The translations under genes and the position numbers were made by a program. A DNA stretch of 64,000 bases from Alistipes provencensis (GTDB taxonomy: Bacteria > Bacteroidota > Bacteroidia > Bacteroidales > Rikenellaceae), in the NCBI RefSeq assembly GCF_900083545.1, contig NZ_LT559262.1:3584324-3648323 (forward strand), in the 5' to 3' direction. Below the pieces are notes generated by a model. The model searched no databases. It saw only the letters and a program-made list of their open reading frames with translations, and was not told where the DNA came from. This document shows positions 53,529 through 62,700 of this stretch, in pieces. Each line of letters opens with the position of its first letter. Position 1 is the stretch's first letter.

Positions 53529-54923
53529 ATGAAAGACAAGTACATCGACCTGATCGAACAATCGTTCGATTTCCCGCAGGATGAGTTCTCCGTCGAGGAC
53601 AACGAGCTGAATTTCCACGACATTCCGTTGATGGAACTGATCAAACAGTACGGAACTCCGCTCAAGATCACCTACCTGCCGAAGATCTCCCAGCAGATCA
53701 ACCGTGCCAAGCGCATGTTCAACGTGGCGATGGCGAAGGTCGACTACAAGGGTTCGTACAACTATTGCTACTGCACCAAGTCGAGCCACTTCTCGTTCGT
53801 GCTGGAGGAGGCCATGAAGAACGACATCCACTTGGAAACCTCGTCGGCCTACGACATCCACATCATCAACGCCCTCTACGACGGCGGCATCATCGACAAG
53901 GACCGTTACATCATCTGCAACGGCTTCAAACGCCCGCAGTATGTCGAGAACATCGCCCAACTGGTCAACGACGGCTTCTCGAACACGATCCCCGTGCTGG
54001 ACAACAAAGAGGAGCTCGAATTGTTCGAGGACTCCTTCACCAAGAAGTGCAAGGTCGGCATCCGCATCGCCTGCGAGGAGGAGCCCAAGTTCGATTTCTA
54101 CACCTCCCGGCTGGGCATACGCTACAACGACATCGTCGATTTCTACAAGGCCAAGCTCAAAAACAGCAAGAAGTTCCAGCTCAAAATGCTGCATTTCTTC
54201 ATCAACACCGGCATCAAAGACACGGCCTACTACTGGAACGAGTTGTCGAAGTGCATGAACGTCTACTGCGAGCTGAAGGCCATCTGCCCCGAGCTGGACA
54301 GCCTCAACATCGGCGGCGGTTTCCCGATCAAGAACACGCTCAACTTCGAATACGACTACGAATACCTCACCGAGGAGATCATCAGCCAGATCAAGAACAT
54401 CTGCGAGCGCAACGGCGTCGAGGAACCCAACATCTTCACCGAGTTCGGTTCGTTCACCGTGGGCGAAAGCGGCGCGGCGCTCTACTCGATCGTCAACCAG
54501 AAGCAGCAGAACGACCGCGAGAACTGGTACATGATCGACTCGTCGTTCATCACTACCCTGCCCGACACATGGGGCATCAACCAGCGCTACATCATGCTGG
54601 CCGTCAACAACTGGGACAAGGAGTACCAGCGCGTGCTGCTGGGCGGGCTGACGTGCGACAGCGAGGATTTCTACAACTCGGAGTGCCACACCAGCGCCAT
54701 CTTCCTCCCGAAACTCGAAGCGGGCAACACGCAGTATATCGGGTTCTTCCACACGGGAGCCTATCAGGAGTCGCTGGGCGGCTTCGGAGGCATCCAGCAC
54801 TGCCTGATCCCCGCCCCCAAGCACATCATCATCGACCGCGACAAGTCGGACAACGAGTATTACACGCGTCTGTTCGCCAAGGAACAGTCCTACCGTTCGA
54901 TGCTGCGCATACTGGGGTACTGA
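53529..54923 (+). CDS. Biosynthetic arginine decarboxylase-like PLP enzyme (fold III)
   Basis: A 464-aa fold-III decarboxylase. The PLP-binding Lys is in NYCYCTKSSHF. The glycine-rich phosphate motif is LNIGGGFP, the late EFGSFTVGESGAALY and LGGLTCDSEDFY blocks follow, and the C-terminal region resembles SpeA-type arginine decarboxylases, though it is shorter than the classic 630-aa form. It would make agmatine for polyamine synthesis. The last 60 bases recur downstream at 55008-55067. Confidence 0.8.
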   Translation: MKDKYIDLIEQSFDFPQDEFSVEDNELNFHDIPLMELIKQYGTPLKITYLPKISQQINRAKRMFNVAMAKVDYKGSYNYCYCTKSSHFSFVLEEAMKNDIHLETSSAYDIHIINALYDGGIIDKDRYIICNGFKRPQYVENIAQLVNDGFSNTIPVLDNKEELELFEDSFTKKCKVGIRIACEEEPKFDFYTSRLGIRYNDIVDFYKAKLKNSKKFQLKMLHFFINTGIKDTAYYWNELSKCMNVYCELKAICPELDSLNIGGGFPIKNTLNFEYDYEYLTEEIISQIKNICERNGVEEPNIFTEFGSFTVGESGAALYSIVNQKQQNDRENWYMIDSSFITTLPDTWGINQRYIMLAVNNWDKEYQRVLLGGLTCDSEDFYNSECHTSAIFLPKLEAGNTQYIGFFHTGAYQESLGGFGGIQHCLIPAPKHIIIDRDKSDNEYYTRLFAKEQSYRSMLRILGY

Positions 54924-55067
54924 TCCGACGCGCTTAAAAACGCGTGTAATACCCAGCGCAGACAATCCTCCCAACCCTCCTTTGAGAAGGAGGGCTTCCA
55001 CGGGCCGCTGTTCGCCAAGGAGCAGTCCTACCGTTCGATGCTGCGCATACTGGGGTACTGATCCGAC
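54870..55067 (+). repeat. Duplicated 3' end of the arginine decarboxylase gene
   Basis: Bases 54870-54929 (last 18 codons, stop and 6 bases beyond) recur at 55008-55067 with a single A/G difference, 138 bases apart. The second copy has no upstream coding part. Between the copies are two hairpins (54928-54945; 54974-54993). Confidence 0.9.
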
Positions 55068-55110
55068 AGCCCCGCTATTAGGCTATTGACCCACAGCCGG
55101 TTCAATGCAG

Positions 55111-55137
55111 GTCCTCCCCCAAAGGGAGGACTTTTTT
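55111..55137 (+). terminator. Terminator after the arginine decarboxylase region
   Basis: A perfect 8-bp stem (GTCCTCCC 55111-55118, GGGAGGAC 55124-55131) followed by six T. The remainder of 54924-55217 has no gene that I can support. Confidence 0.85.
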
Positions 55138-55217
55138 CAGTATTAGTAGGTCCGCGGTTGCCGGGATTGCGGAAAAATTCGTAACTTCGGCGTCAAAACA
55201 AGAATTTGAGCCTCACG

Positions 55218-56630
55218 ATGAAAAATAAAATACGGACTTGGAAAACTGCGGTTCTTGCGGGAATCCTCGTCCTCCTGTCCGGCATGGCTGCGGCGCAAAG
55301 GCCCCCGGCAGGGACTCCCACAACCGACGAAACGACAGCCGATGCCCCGGACAGCATCCGCCAGCGCGACAGCAGCGCCTACCGAACAGGCTATCGGGCA
55401 GGATACCGCGCAGGCTATGAGGCCGGGCTGCGGGACCGGTCCGGATTCGACGCCAACCGGTTCCCCGCCGCAGGTAATACGGCATACAGCGCCAAAGCAG
55501 CCTCCACGCGCCGCTTCATGCACCGTCTCGGCGGCGAATTCCGCCCCGAATACATCTTCCCGACCAACCCCTTCGTGCAGGGCAACAATCTGGCCGGGAA
55601 ACCCATCGACCTCTCCCTTTCGGGGCACCTCCGCTACTCGTTCCAGTACCGTCCGGGGTCGCTGCCCGACCGGATTTACGGCGGCGCCTATCAGGGACTC
55701 GGAGTCGCCTACTACGACTTCGGAAACCCCGACGAACTGGGCAACCCCATCGCGGTTTATCTTTTCCAAGGCGCCCGCATCGCCCGCATCAGCCCCCGGC
55801 TGTCGTTCGACTACGAATGGAATTTCGGGCTTTCGTTCGGCTGGAAGCCCTACGACGGGGAGACCAACCGGCTCAATATGATGATGGGCTCGAAGATGAA
55901 CGCCTTCCTCAATGTCGATTTCCTCCTCAACTGGATGGTCACGCGCGAGGTCGATTTCTCGGCGGGCGTCTCGCTCTCGCATTTCTCCAACGGCAATACC
56001 AAGTTCCCCAACGCGGGCCTCAACTCCGTGGGCCTGCGCGCCGGGCTGACCTATAATTTCGGCCGCAACCCCTCCGAAGCCCCCACGAGAACCATCTACC
56101 CCGCATTCCCGCGCCACGTCAGCTACGACCTCACGCTCTTCGGTTCGTGGCGCCGCAAGGGCATCGAGGAGGGCGACAGGCAGTACGCCGCGCCGGACGC
56201 CTACACGGTCGTGGGATTCAACTTCGCCTCGATGTACAACTTCGGCTACAAGTTCCGGGCGGGCGTGTCGCTCGACGGCGTCTACGACGGCAGCGCCAAC
56301 ATCACCATCGGCGATCAGATCGTGCCGATGGGCGAAAGGCGGGACCTCGTGGTGGAGAAACCCGGGTTCGACAAGCAGATCGCGCTGGGAGTTTCGGCCC
56401 GCGGGGAGTTCGTGATGCCCTATTTCAACATCGGCATCGGACTGGGCGTCAACGTCCTGCACAAAGGCGGCGACCTGAAATCCTTCTACCAGATGCTGAC
56501 CCTGAAAGTCGCCGTGACGCACAGTTCGTATGTCCACATCGGATACAGTCTGCGCGATTTTCACATGCCCAACTACCTGATGCTGGGCGTCGGCTACCGC
56601 TTCAACAACAAATATCCCCGTCACCGCTGA
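55218..56630 (+). CDS. PagL-like (lipid A 3-O-deacylase family) outer membrane protein
   Basis: A 470-aa outer membrane protein: signal peptide (to AAAQ near residue 28), a linker with RTGYRAGYRAGYEAGLRD repeats, then a beta-barrel. The LSHFSNGNTKFPNAGLNSVG motif (H255, S257, N258) matches the PagL signature; the catalytic Glu of Pseudomonas PagL aligns with Asn 269. The barrel ends in GVGYRFNNKY. Activity on lipid A is plausible but the acid residue is missing. ATG 55218 is preferred over an upstream TTG. Confidence 0.75.
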   Translation: MKNKIRTWKTAVLAGILVLLSGMAAAQRPPAGTPTTDETTADAPDSIRQRDSSAYRTGYRAGYRAGYEAGLRDRSGFDANRFPAAGNTAYSAKAASTRRFMHRLGGEFRPEYIFPTNPFVQGNNLAGKPIDLSLSGHLRYSFQYRPGSLPDRIYGGAYQGLGVAYYDFGNPDELGNPIAVYLFQGARIARISPRLSFDYEWNFGLSFGWKPYDGETNRLNMMMGSKMNAFLNVDFLLNWMVTREVDFSAGVSLSHFSNGNTKFPNAGLNSVGLRAGLTYNFGRNPSEAPTRTIYPAFPRHVSYDLTLFGSWRRKGIEEGDRQYAAPDAYTVVGFNFASMYNFGYKFRAGVSLDGVYDGSANITIGDQIVPMGERRDLVVEKPGFDKQIALGVSARGEFVMPYFNIGIGLGVNVLHKGGDLKSFYQMLTLKVAVTHSSYVHIGYSLRDFHMPNYLMLGVGYRFNNKYPRHR

Positions 56631-56635
56631 TACGA

Positions 56636-56667
56636 AAAATCCCCGGAGCGCAAACTCCGGGGATTTT
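56636..56667. terminator. Bidirectional terminator between the PagL-like and choloylglycine-hydrolase genes
   Basis: A perfect 13-bp stem (56636-56648 and 56655-56667) with A and T flanks on either side, serving both converging genes. Confidence 0.88.
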
Positions 56668-56684
56668 CATTTCCAGCAGCGCCG

Positions 56685-57728
56685 TCACGCCCCGAACAGG
56701 AACACGAACGGCTTGGCGCTCTTGCGGAACTTCGCCGTGGCGTCGCCCGCGTAGTTCTTTCCGCCGACGAGCGTGAGGGTCCGCTCGCCGCTGCCCTTCG
56801 AAAAGTCGATCGCCGCGAGGTTCACCCAGAAGGTCTCCATAGCCAGCGTCGGCTCGAAATAATAGACCCGGTTCTTCTGGTCGCAGACCGAACGCCAGCG
56901 CGTCGAGGAGATGTGCGGTTTGTCGGGCGTCGAGATGCCGTAGGGCACCGAGACGTTGCGCATGACCGACATCACAGCCGGCACGGCGATTTTCGGATCG
57001 GAGCTCTGCACGACGGCGTTGATGTAGAACGAAGCCCGCACGAAGCGGTCCGGAGCGCGGTTGGTGCCGGGAAGCATCGTAAGACCGCCGATCTGCTGCC
57101 AGTAGTCGAGGATCGCCAACTGGTCGTTGTAGAACGGTGAATTGGTCATCACCTGATACTGGCGACCGTGGTGTATCTCCAGTTTGCCGTCGCGGTATTC
57201 GAAGATCGCGCTGTCGCCCGAAGCGTCGGAAATCGCCAGGTGGAGCCGCGACTTCACGCCGTTCGGCAGGTCGGGGGCGTCGAGGCGGAACTTTTCTTTC
57301 GCAAGCTCGGTCACGGCCTCGTCCACGGTGGCGAAATTGTCCAGCACATATTGCGTCCAGATACTCAGGCCCATGACGGGGCGCGTGTCGCCGGGACGTT
57401 CGTAGACCGATTCGGGCAGGAACAGCAGGCTGGCGACCAGTCCGGCCTCGTTCATGCCGTCGGCGACGCCGATGTCGTAGCCTGCGGCCGAGAGCGAGCC
57501 GTATTTCGAGGTCCAGAAGACCGTATTGTCGCTGTTCGCACCGCGGCGCTCGATGCCGCGCGGGAAGATGTAGAGATTGGTGAGCGGGTCCTCGCGCCAG
57601 TCCATCGTGCGGCCCGTCACGGTCATGCCGTCGGGGCCGAGGTAAACGGCGCGGGTGCAGGCCTCGGCCTGGGGTGATTGGACGGCCAGCGCAGCAGCGC
57701 ACAGCATCGTCAGAGCGGGAATTTTCAT
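56685..57728 (-). CDS. Choloylglycine hydrolase family (bile salt hydrolase/penicillin V acylase) enzyme
   Basis: A 347-aa Ntn hydrolase with a signal peptide cut before C24 (SPQAEA-C), which exposes the N-terminal nucleophile Cys. The other family residues are R40 and D43 (TGRTMDW), N92 (GMNEAGL), N196 (MTNSPFY) and R228 or R231 (RFVRASFY). Enzymes of this family cleave amide bonds of conjugated bile salts or penicillin V. The signal peptide and layout fit the Gram-negative branch. Substrate is uncertain. Its 3' end faces the PagL-like gene. Confidence 0.9.
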   Translation of the reverse strand: MKIPALTMLCAAALAVQSPQAEACTRAVYLGPDGMTVTGRTMDWREDPLTNLYIFPRGIERRGANSDNTVFWTSKYGSLSAAGYDIGVADGMNEAGLVASLLFLPESVYERPGDTRPVMGLSIWTQYVLDNFATVDEAVTELAKEKFRLDAPDLPNGVKSRLHLAISDASGDSAIFEYRDGKLEIHHGRQYQVMTNSPFYNDQLAILDYWQQIGGLTMLPGTNRAPDRFVRASFYINAVVQSSDPKIAVPAVMSVMRNVSVPYGISTPDKPHISSTRWRSVCDQKNRVYYFEPTLAMETFWVNLAAIDFSKGSGERTLTLVGGKNYAGDATAKFRKSAKPFVFLFGA

Positions 57729-57920
57729 AAGCGGGTGTTTTTAATCCGGGTGTTTCGCTGCAAAACGGATGCAAAACAGGGCGGAAATCTGTCTTTTCGA
57801 CAGCACAATATACAAAAAACAACCGACATCTCCAACCGACCGCGGCAAAGGTCCGCCGCCCGCCGTGATACGCTACTCGCTGAAGATGGAGCGGACGGGA
57901 GGAAGGTAAAAACTTTTTCG

Positions 57921-57928
57921 TATCTTTG
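57921..57928 (+). promoter_or_regulatory. -7 box of engB
   Basis: TATCTTTG, perfect TAnnTTTG, 17 bases before the engB ATG. Confidence 0.6.
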
Positions 57929-57945
57929 TAGAAAATCCAGAAACG

Positions 57946-58542
57946 ATGCAGATTACCAAAGCCGAATTCAAATGCTCGTCGGAGCGCATTTCGCAGGTCC
58001 CGAAAGACGACCTGAAGGACATCGCCTTCATCGGGCGCAGCAACGTCGGCAAGTCGTCGCTCATCAACATGCTCACCGGACACGGAGGGCTGGCCAAGGT
58101 GTCGGGAACGCCCGGCAAGACCCGGCTGGTAAACCATTTCCGCATCAACGACGCATGGTACCTCGTCGACCTGCCCGGCTACGGCTATGCCCGCACGTCG
58201 AAGGCGCAGCGCGGGGAGTTCTCGAAACTCATCACCGACTACATCCTCAAATGCGAGAAGATGCACTTCCTGTTCGTGTTGGCGGACATCCGCCTCGAAC
58301 CCCAGAAGATCGACCTGCGCTTCATCGAGATGCTGGGCGAGAACGGCATTCCGTTCGCCATCATCTTCACCAAGGCCGACAAGCTCTCGAAAACCCAGCG
58401 GGAGAAGAGCGTGGAGCGGTTCCGGACGGCACTCGCCGAACAGTGGGAGGAGCTGCCTCCGATGTTCGTCTCCTCGTCGGAGAAGGGCACCGGACGCGAG
58501 GAGATCCTCGCCTATATAGATGAATGCTTACAGCAAAACTGA
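57946..58542 (+). CDS. engB: Ribosome biogenesis GTPase EngB (YihA/YsxC)
   Basis: A 198-aa GTPase: G1 GRSNVGKSSLIN (residue 33 on), G3 DLPGYG, G4 TKAD, G5 SSSEKG. Essential in late 50S assembly in many bacteria. Own promoter; followed by a terminator at 58630-58658. Confidence 0.97.
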   Translation: MQITKAEFKCSSERISQVPKDDLKDIAFIGRSNVGKSSLINMLTGHGGLAKVSGTPGKTRLVNHFRINDAWYLVDLPGYGYARTSKAQRGEFSKLITDYILKCEKMHFLFVLADIRLEPQKIDLRFIEMLGENGIPFAIIFTKADKLSKTQREKSVERFRTALAEQWEELPPMFVSSSEKGTGREEILAYIDECLQQN

Positions 58543-58629
58543 CCCTAACCGTCCCGGAGGCCGGGAACAAAATGTCCGGTCCCCGAAGCGAAAACCGGCC
58601 CGTTCCGGAAATGTTTAACCGAATGTTGA

Positions 58630-58658
58630 AAAATCGCGCCTGAAAGGGGGCGATTTTT
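58630..58658 (+). terminator. Terminator between engB and prs
   Basis: Stem AAAATCGC (58630-58637) with GCGATTTTT (58650-58658), with partial inner pairing, ending in five T. Confidence 0.65.
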
Positions 58659-58671
58659 CGTCGTATTGTCC

Positions 58672-58679
58672 TATATTTG
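58672..58679 (+). promoter_or_regulatory. -7 box of prs
   Basis: TATATTTG, perfect TAnnTTTG, 26 bases before the prs ATG. Confidence 0.6.
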
Positions 58680-58705
58680 CAACGTCAAAAAAATCCTCGT
58701 AACCT

Positions 58706-59647
58706 ATGGCTATCCACAAAATCAAAATCTTCACCGGACGCGGTTCGGAATATCTGGCCACCAAGATCGCCGCCAGCTTCGGCACGACGCTCGGACAGTC
58801 GGAGGTCCTGCGTTTCAGCGACGGCGAATTCCAGCCCTGCTACAACGAGTCGATCCGCGGCTGTACGGTCTTCATCATCCAGTCGACTTTCCCGCCCTCG
58901 GACAACCTCATGGAGCTGCTGATGATGATCGACGCCGCACGCCGTGCATCGGCGCATCAGGTCGTGGCCGTGGTGCCCTACTTCGGCTGGGCGCGTCAGG
59001 ACCGCAAGGACCGTCCCCGTGTGCCGATCGGCGCCAAGCTGGTGGCCAACATGCTGATGGCCGCAGGTGTCGACCGCGTGATGACGATGGACCTGCACGC
59101 CGACCAGATTCAGGGATTTTTCGACGTTCCGGTCGATGCCCTCTACGCCAGCGGCATCTTCGTTCCCTACATCAAGAGCCTCAACATCGAGGACCTCTCG
59201 ATCGCGGCCCCCGACATGGGCGGCGCCAAACGCGCCAACACCTACTCCAAGCTGCTGGGAACGCCGATCATCATTTCGCACAAGGAGCGTGCGAAGGCCA
59301 ACGTCGTGGGCAAGATGACCGCCATCGGCGATGTGGAGGGCCGTAACGTGCTGATCGTCGACGATATGATCGACACCGCCGGCACGATCTGCATGGCCGC
59401 CGACATGCTCATGGCCCGCGGGGCGAAGAGCGTCCGCGCCGCCATCACCCACCCGGTGCTTTCGGGCCCGGCCTACGAGCGCATCAACGACAGCGCCCTC
59501 GAGGAGGTGATCGTCACGGACACCATTCCGCTCAACCCCGACAAGGACCTGCACAAATTCACCGTCCTGTCGGTCGCCGACCTCTTCGCCGACGTCATCG
59601 AGCGCGTACACAACTACAAGGAAATCTCGTCGATCTTCTCCAAATAG
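58706..59647 (+). CDS. prs: Ribose-phosphate pyrophosphokinase (PRPP synthetase)
   Basis: A 313-aa PRPP synthetase: opening IKIFTGRGSEYLA, catalytic loop YFGWARQDRKDRPR, MDLHADQIQGFF, and the PRPP motif VLIVDDMIDTAGTI. Makes PRPP from ribose-5-phosphate and ATP for nucleotide, histidine and tryptophan synthesis. Confidence 0.97.
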   Translation: MAIHKIKIFTGRGSEYLATKIAASFGTTLGQSEVLRFSDGEFQPCYNESIRGCTVFIIQSTFPPSDNLMELLMMIDAARRASAHQVVAVVPYFGWARQDRKDRPRVPIGAKLVANMLMAAGVDRVMTMDLHADQIQGFFDVPVDALYASGIFVPYIKSLNIEDLSIAAPDMGGAKRANTYSKLLGTPIIISHKERAKANVVGKMTAIGDVEGRNVLIVDDMIDTAGTICMAADMLMARGAKSVRAAITHPVLSGPAYERINDSALEEVIVTDTIPLNPDKDLHKFTVLSVADLFADVIERVHNYKEISSIFSK

Positions 59648-59670
59648 GAGAACCGACCGGCTCACTTACA

Positions 59671-59709
59671 AAAATCCCCGGGACCTGCGCCAAAGGTTCC
59701 GGGGATTTT
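59671..59709. terminator. Bidirectional terminator between prs and the second HTCS gene
   Basis: A 15-bp stem with one mismatch (59671-59685 and 59695-59709), A-rich left and T-rich right. Confidence 0.85.
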
Positions 59710-59728
59710 CTGCATGCGAATGAGGCTT

Positions 59729-62700
59729 CTACCCTGCCTTCTCGCCCTTGGTGCGGCTGCGGACATACTCCGTGGGCAGGCATCCGACGTGCTTCTTGAA
59801 ACTCGTGGCGAAATACGACGGGGAGTTGAAACCCACCATCGAGCTGATTTCCGAAATCGAGTATTTGCGGTCCAGCAGCAGTTTGCAGGCGTAGTTGAAA
59901 CGTATCTTGCGGATGAACTTCGTGGCCGACTCGCCCGTGATGGACTTCATCTTCAGGTGGAGGTTCGAACGGCTCATGCAGAGCGCCTTGCTGAAATCGT
60001 TCGACGAGAACTCCTCGTTGTCCATGTTCTCCTCGACGATGCGGATGGCCTTTTTCAAGAACTCCCCGTCCATCGAGTTGGAGGTGATCTTGTCGGGGTC
60101 GATCTCCGCGTCGTCGGAATAGTAGTGGCGCATCCGGTAGCGGGCCTTCAGCAGGTTCTGGACATTGGCCGCAAGCAGCGAGATCGACAGCGGCATCGGC
60201 AGGTAGCTGTCGGCCCCGGCCTCGATGCCCGTGATCTGCTCCTCGACGCTGCCTTCGGTGGCGAGGATCACCACCGGGATGTGGCAGGTGCGGATGTTCT
60301 GCTTCACCGCCTGACAGAGTTTCAGCCCGTCCAATCCCGGCAGGACGCGGTCGGCGATGATGATGTCGGGCTCCAGCGTCTTGAGCCGTTCGAGGGCGTC
60401 GTTGCCGTCGGCGGCCACCTCGACGCTGTAACGGGCCTTGAAATGGTCGGCGACATAGCGCGCCACTTCGGCGTTGGACTCGACCAGCAGGATCGTGCCG
60501 CGCGTCTGCTCCGGAACCTCCTCGGCCGGAGCGAAATCGCCGCCCTCGCCCGACCACTCCTCGGGCAGGAACTTCTCGGCGTCGCGGATGATCGAGGCCC
60601 GCACGTCGTGCTCCCCGGCGCGTTTCCCGGCCGGATAGACTTCGATATTGTCGGGCAGCGTGATGGTGAACTCCGAAAAACGCCCCGGTTCGCTGCGCAG
60701 GGCGATCGACCCCTGATGCAGTTCGACGATGCGGCGGACGATCGAGAGCCCGATGCCCGAACCGTCGTGCGATTCGCTGACCTGATAGAAACGCTCGAAA
60801 ATACGCTCCTGCTGGTCGGGCGGGATGCCGATGCCGGAGTCGCGGACCGTAAGGCGGAAACACCCCTCGCCGCGCTGCAACGCAACGCGGATGATGCCGC
60901 CGTCGGGCGTGAACTTGAAGGCGTTCGACAGCAGGTTGGTGAGCATCATCTCGAGGAACATCCGGTCGACGGGCAGCGCCTCGCCCTTCAGCTCGGAGCT
61001 GAGGATATAATCCATGTCGCGGTTCTGGGCCACCTCCTCGAACATCGAGAAGACCTCGGCGACGATGGCGTCGACGTCCTGCACGGCGACCTTCATCTTG
61101 AACATCTCCAGTTCGGCCTTGCGGTAGTCCAGCAGTTGGTTGATGATGTGTAACAGTTTGAGGCTGTTGCGGTAGATGTAGTTCAGACGCGACGAAACGT
61201 ATTTGTCGGCCGTGCCGTGTTCACGAATCTCCTGCAGGGGCGAGAGAATCAGCGTCAGCGGCGTGCGCAGTTCGTGCGAGAGGTTGATGTAGAAACGTAT
61301 CTTCTCCTGACTGAGCTGGCCGATGGACTCCTTCTCCAGCCGCTCCACACGCAACTGCATCTTCATCTTCATGCGGCCCAGCAGCGCCGCCACGACACCT
61401 CCGACGAAGCCCAGCGCCAGCAGCACCCACAGAATTTTCGCCACGAGAGTCTGCCACCACATCGGCAGCACGCGGATCTCGACCGTCGCGGGGAGTTCGT
61501 TCCAGCGTCCGTCGTTGTTCGCCGCGCGGACCTTGAAGACATAGTGCCCGGGCTTGAGGTTCGAATAGTTGGCCTCGAGGTGCGAGGTCTCGTACCAGCG
61601 GGTGTTGAAGCCCTCTAACTTATAGGCAAAGGTGTTGCGACCCCCGGAGAGCGGGTTGACCGCCACGAAGCGCACCGTGAAGATGTTGCGCACGGAGGGG
61701 AACGCCGCCGCCGTGACCCGACCCGCCGAATCGCGCTCGATGCGCACGCGGCGGTCGCCGTCCGCATCGGCCACGTCGACGCCCGTGATCTGCGGCTCGG
61801 GCGCGAATGGGTTGTCCACCAGATCGTGGGGCCGGAACCATGTGATGCCGCCGATGCCGCCGAACCAGAATATCCCGTCGCGGCTCCGGCAGTAGGAGTA
61901 GAGGTTGAACTGGTTGTTGGCGATGCCGTCGCGCAGGGAGTAGCGGCGGAAGGTGTTCTTCCGGGTGTCGAAGCACGCCAGACCGCTGTTGGTCGAAATC
62001 CACAGCCGCGCCAGCTCGTCCTCGAGGATGCCGTAGACGAAGTCGTTGGGCAGTCCGTCGGCCACGGTGAAGCGCGTGAACGAATTGTCCGAAGCGTTGT
62101 AGCGGTATAACCCGTGACGGGTACCGATCCAGATATTACGGTGTGAATCCTCCGTGACGCACATCACGGCGATATCCCGCCGGGGGGGGGAAATTCCCTC
62201 CTTCACCGGATTCAGCTCGCAGGTCATCACCTGCCGCACGTCGGGCTGCCAGAGGTACAGCCCGGCCCCGGTGCCGATCCACACGCGGCGTTTCGAATCG
62301 CGGAAAAGCGTCGTGATCTGCAACGACCCCAGCCGGGGCTCGTAATCGGCGCAGAGGTGGCGCGAGAAACGCCCCGCGGCGGTGTCGAACGACAGCAGTC
62401 CGTTGAGCGTGCCGACCCACAGCGTCCCGTCGCCGCCGTCGAGCAGCGAATAACAACTGTTGTTGATCGGGATCGAGGCGTTGACCGGATAGTGGCGCGT
62501 GCGCCGTGTCGCGGCATCCATCGAGCTCAGTCCCCCGGCGTGGGTGCCGATCCACACGCGGCCGCGGCCGTCGGGATAGACGCATTTGACGTTGTTCGAC
62601 AAAAGGGCGCCGTTGGCGGTGTTGAACTCCGTAAAACGCCCCGTGCGGCGGTCGTAAAGATTCACGCCGTCGTCGTTGGTGCCGATCCAGAGGCTCTCCG

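Noticed and set aside
55008-55067. A second arginine decarboxylase gene or pseudogene
   Set aside because: Only the last 60 bases are copied; there is no upstream coding similarity, so it is a partial duplication and not a gene remnant of any length.
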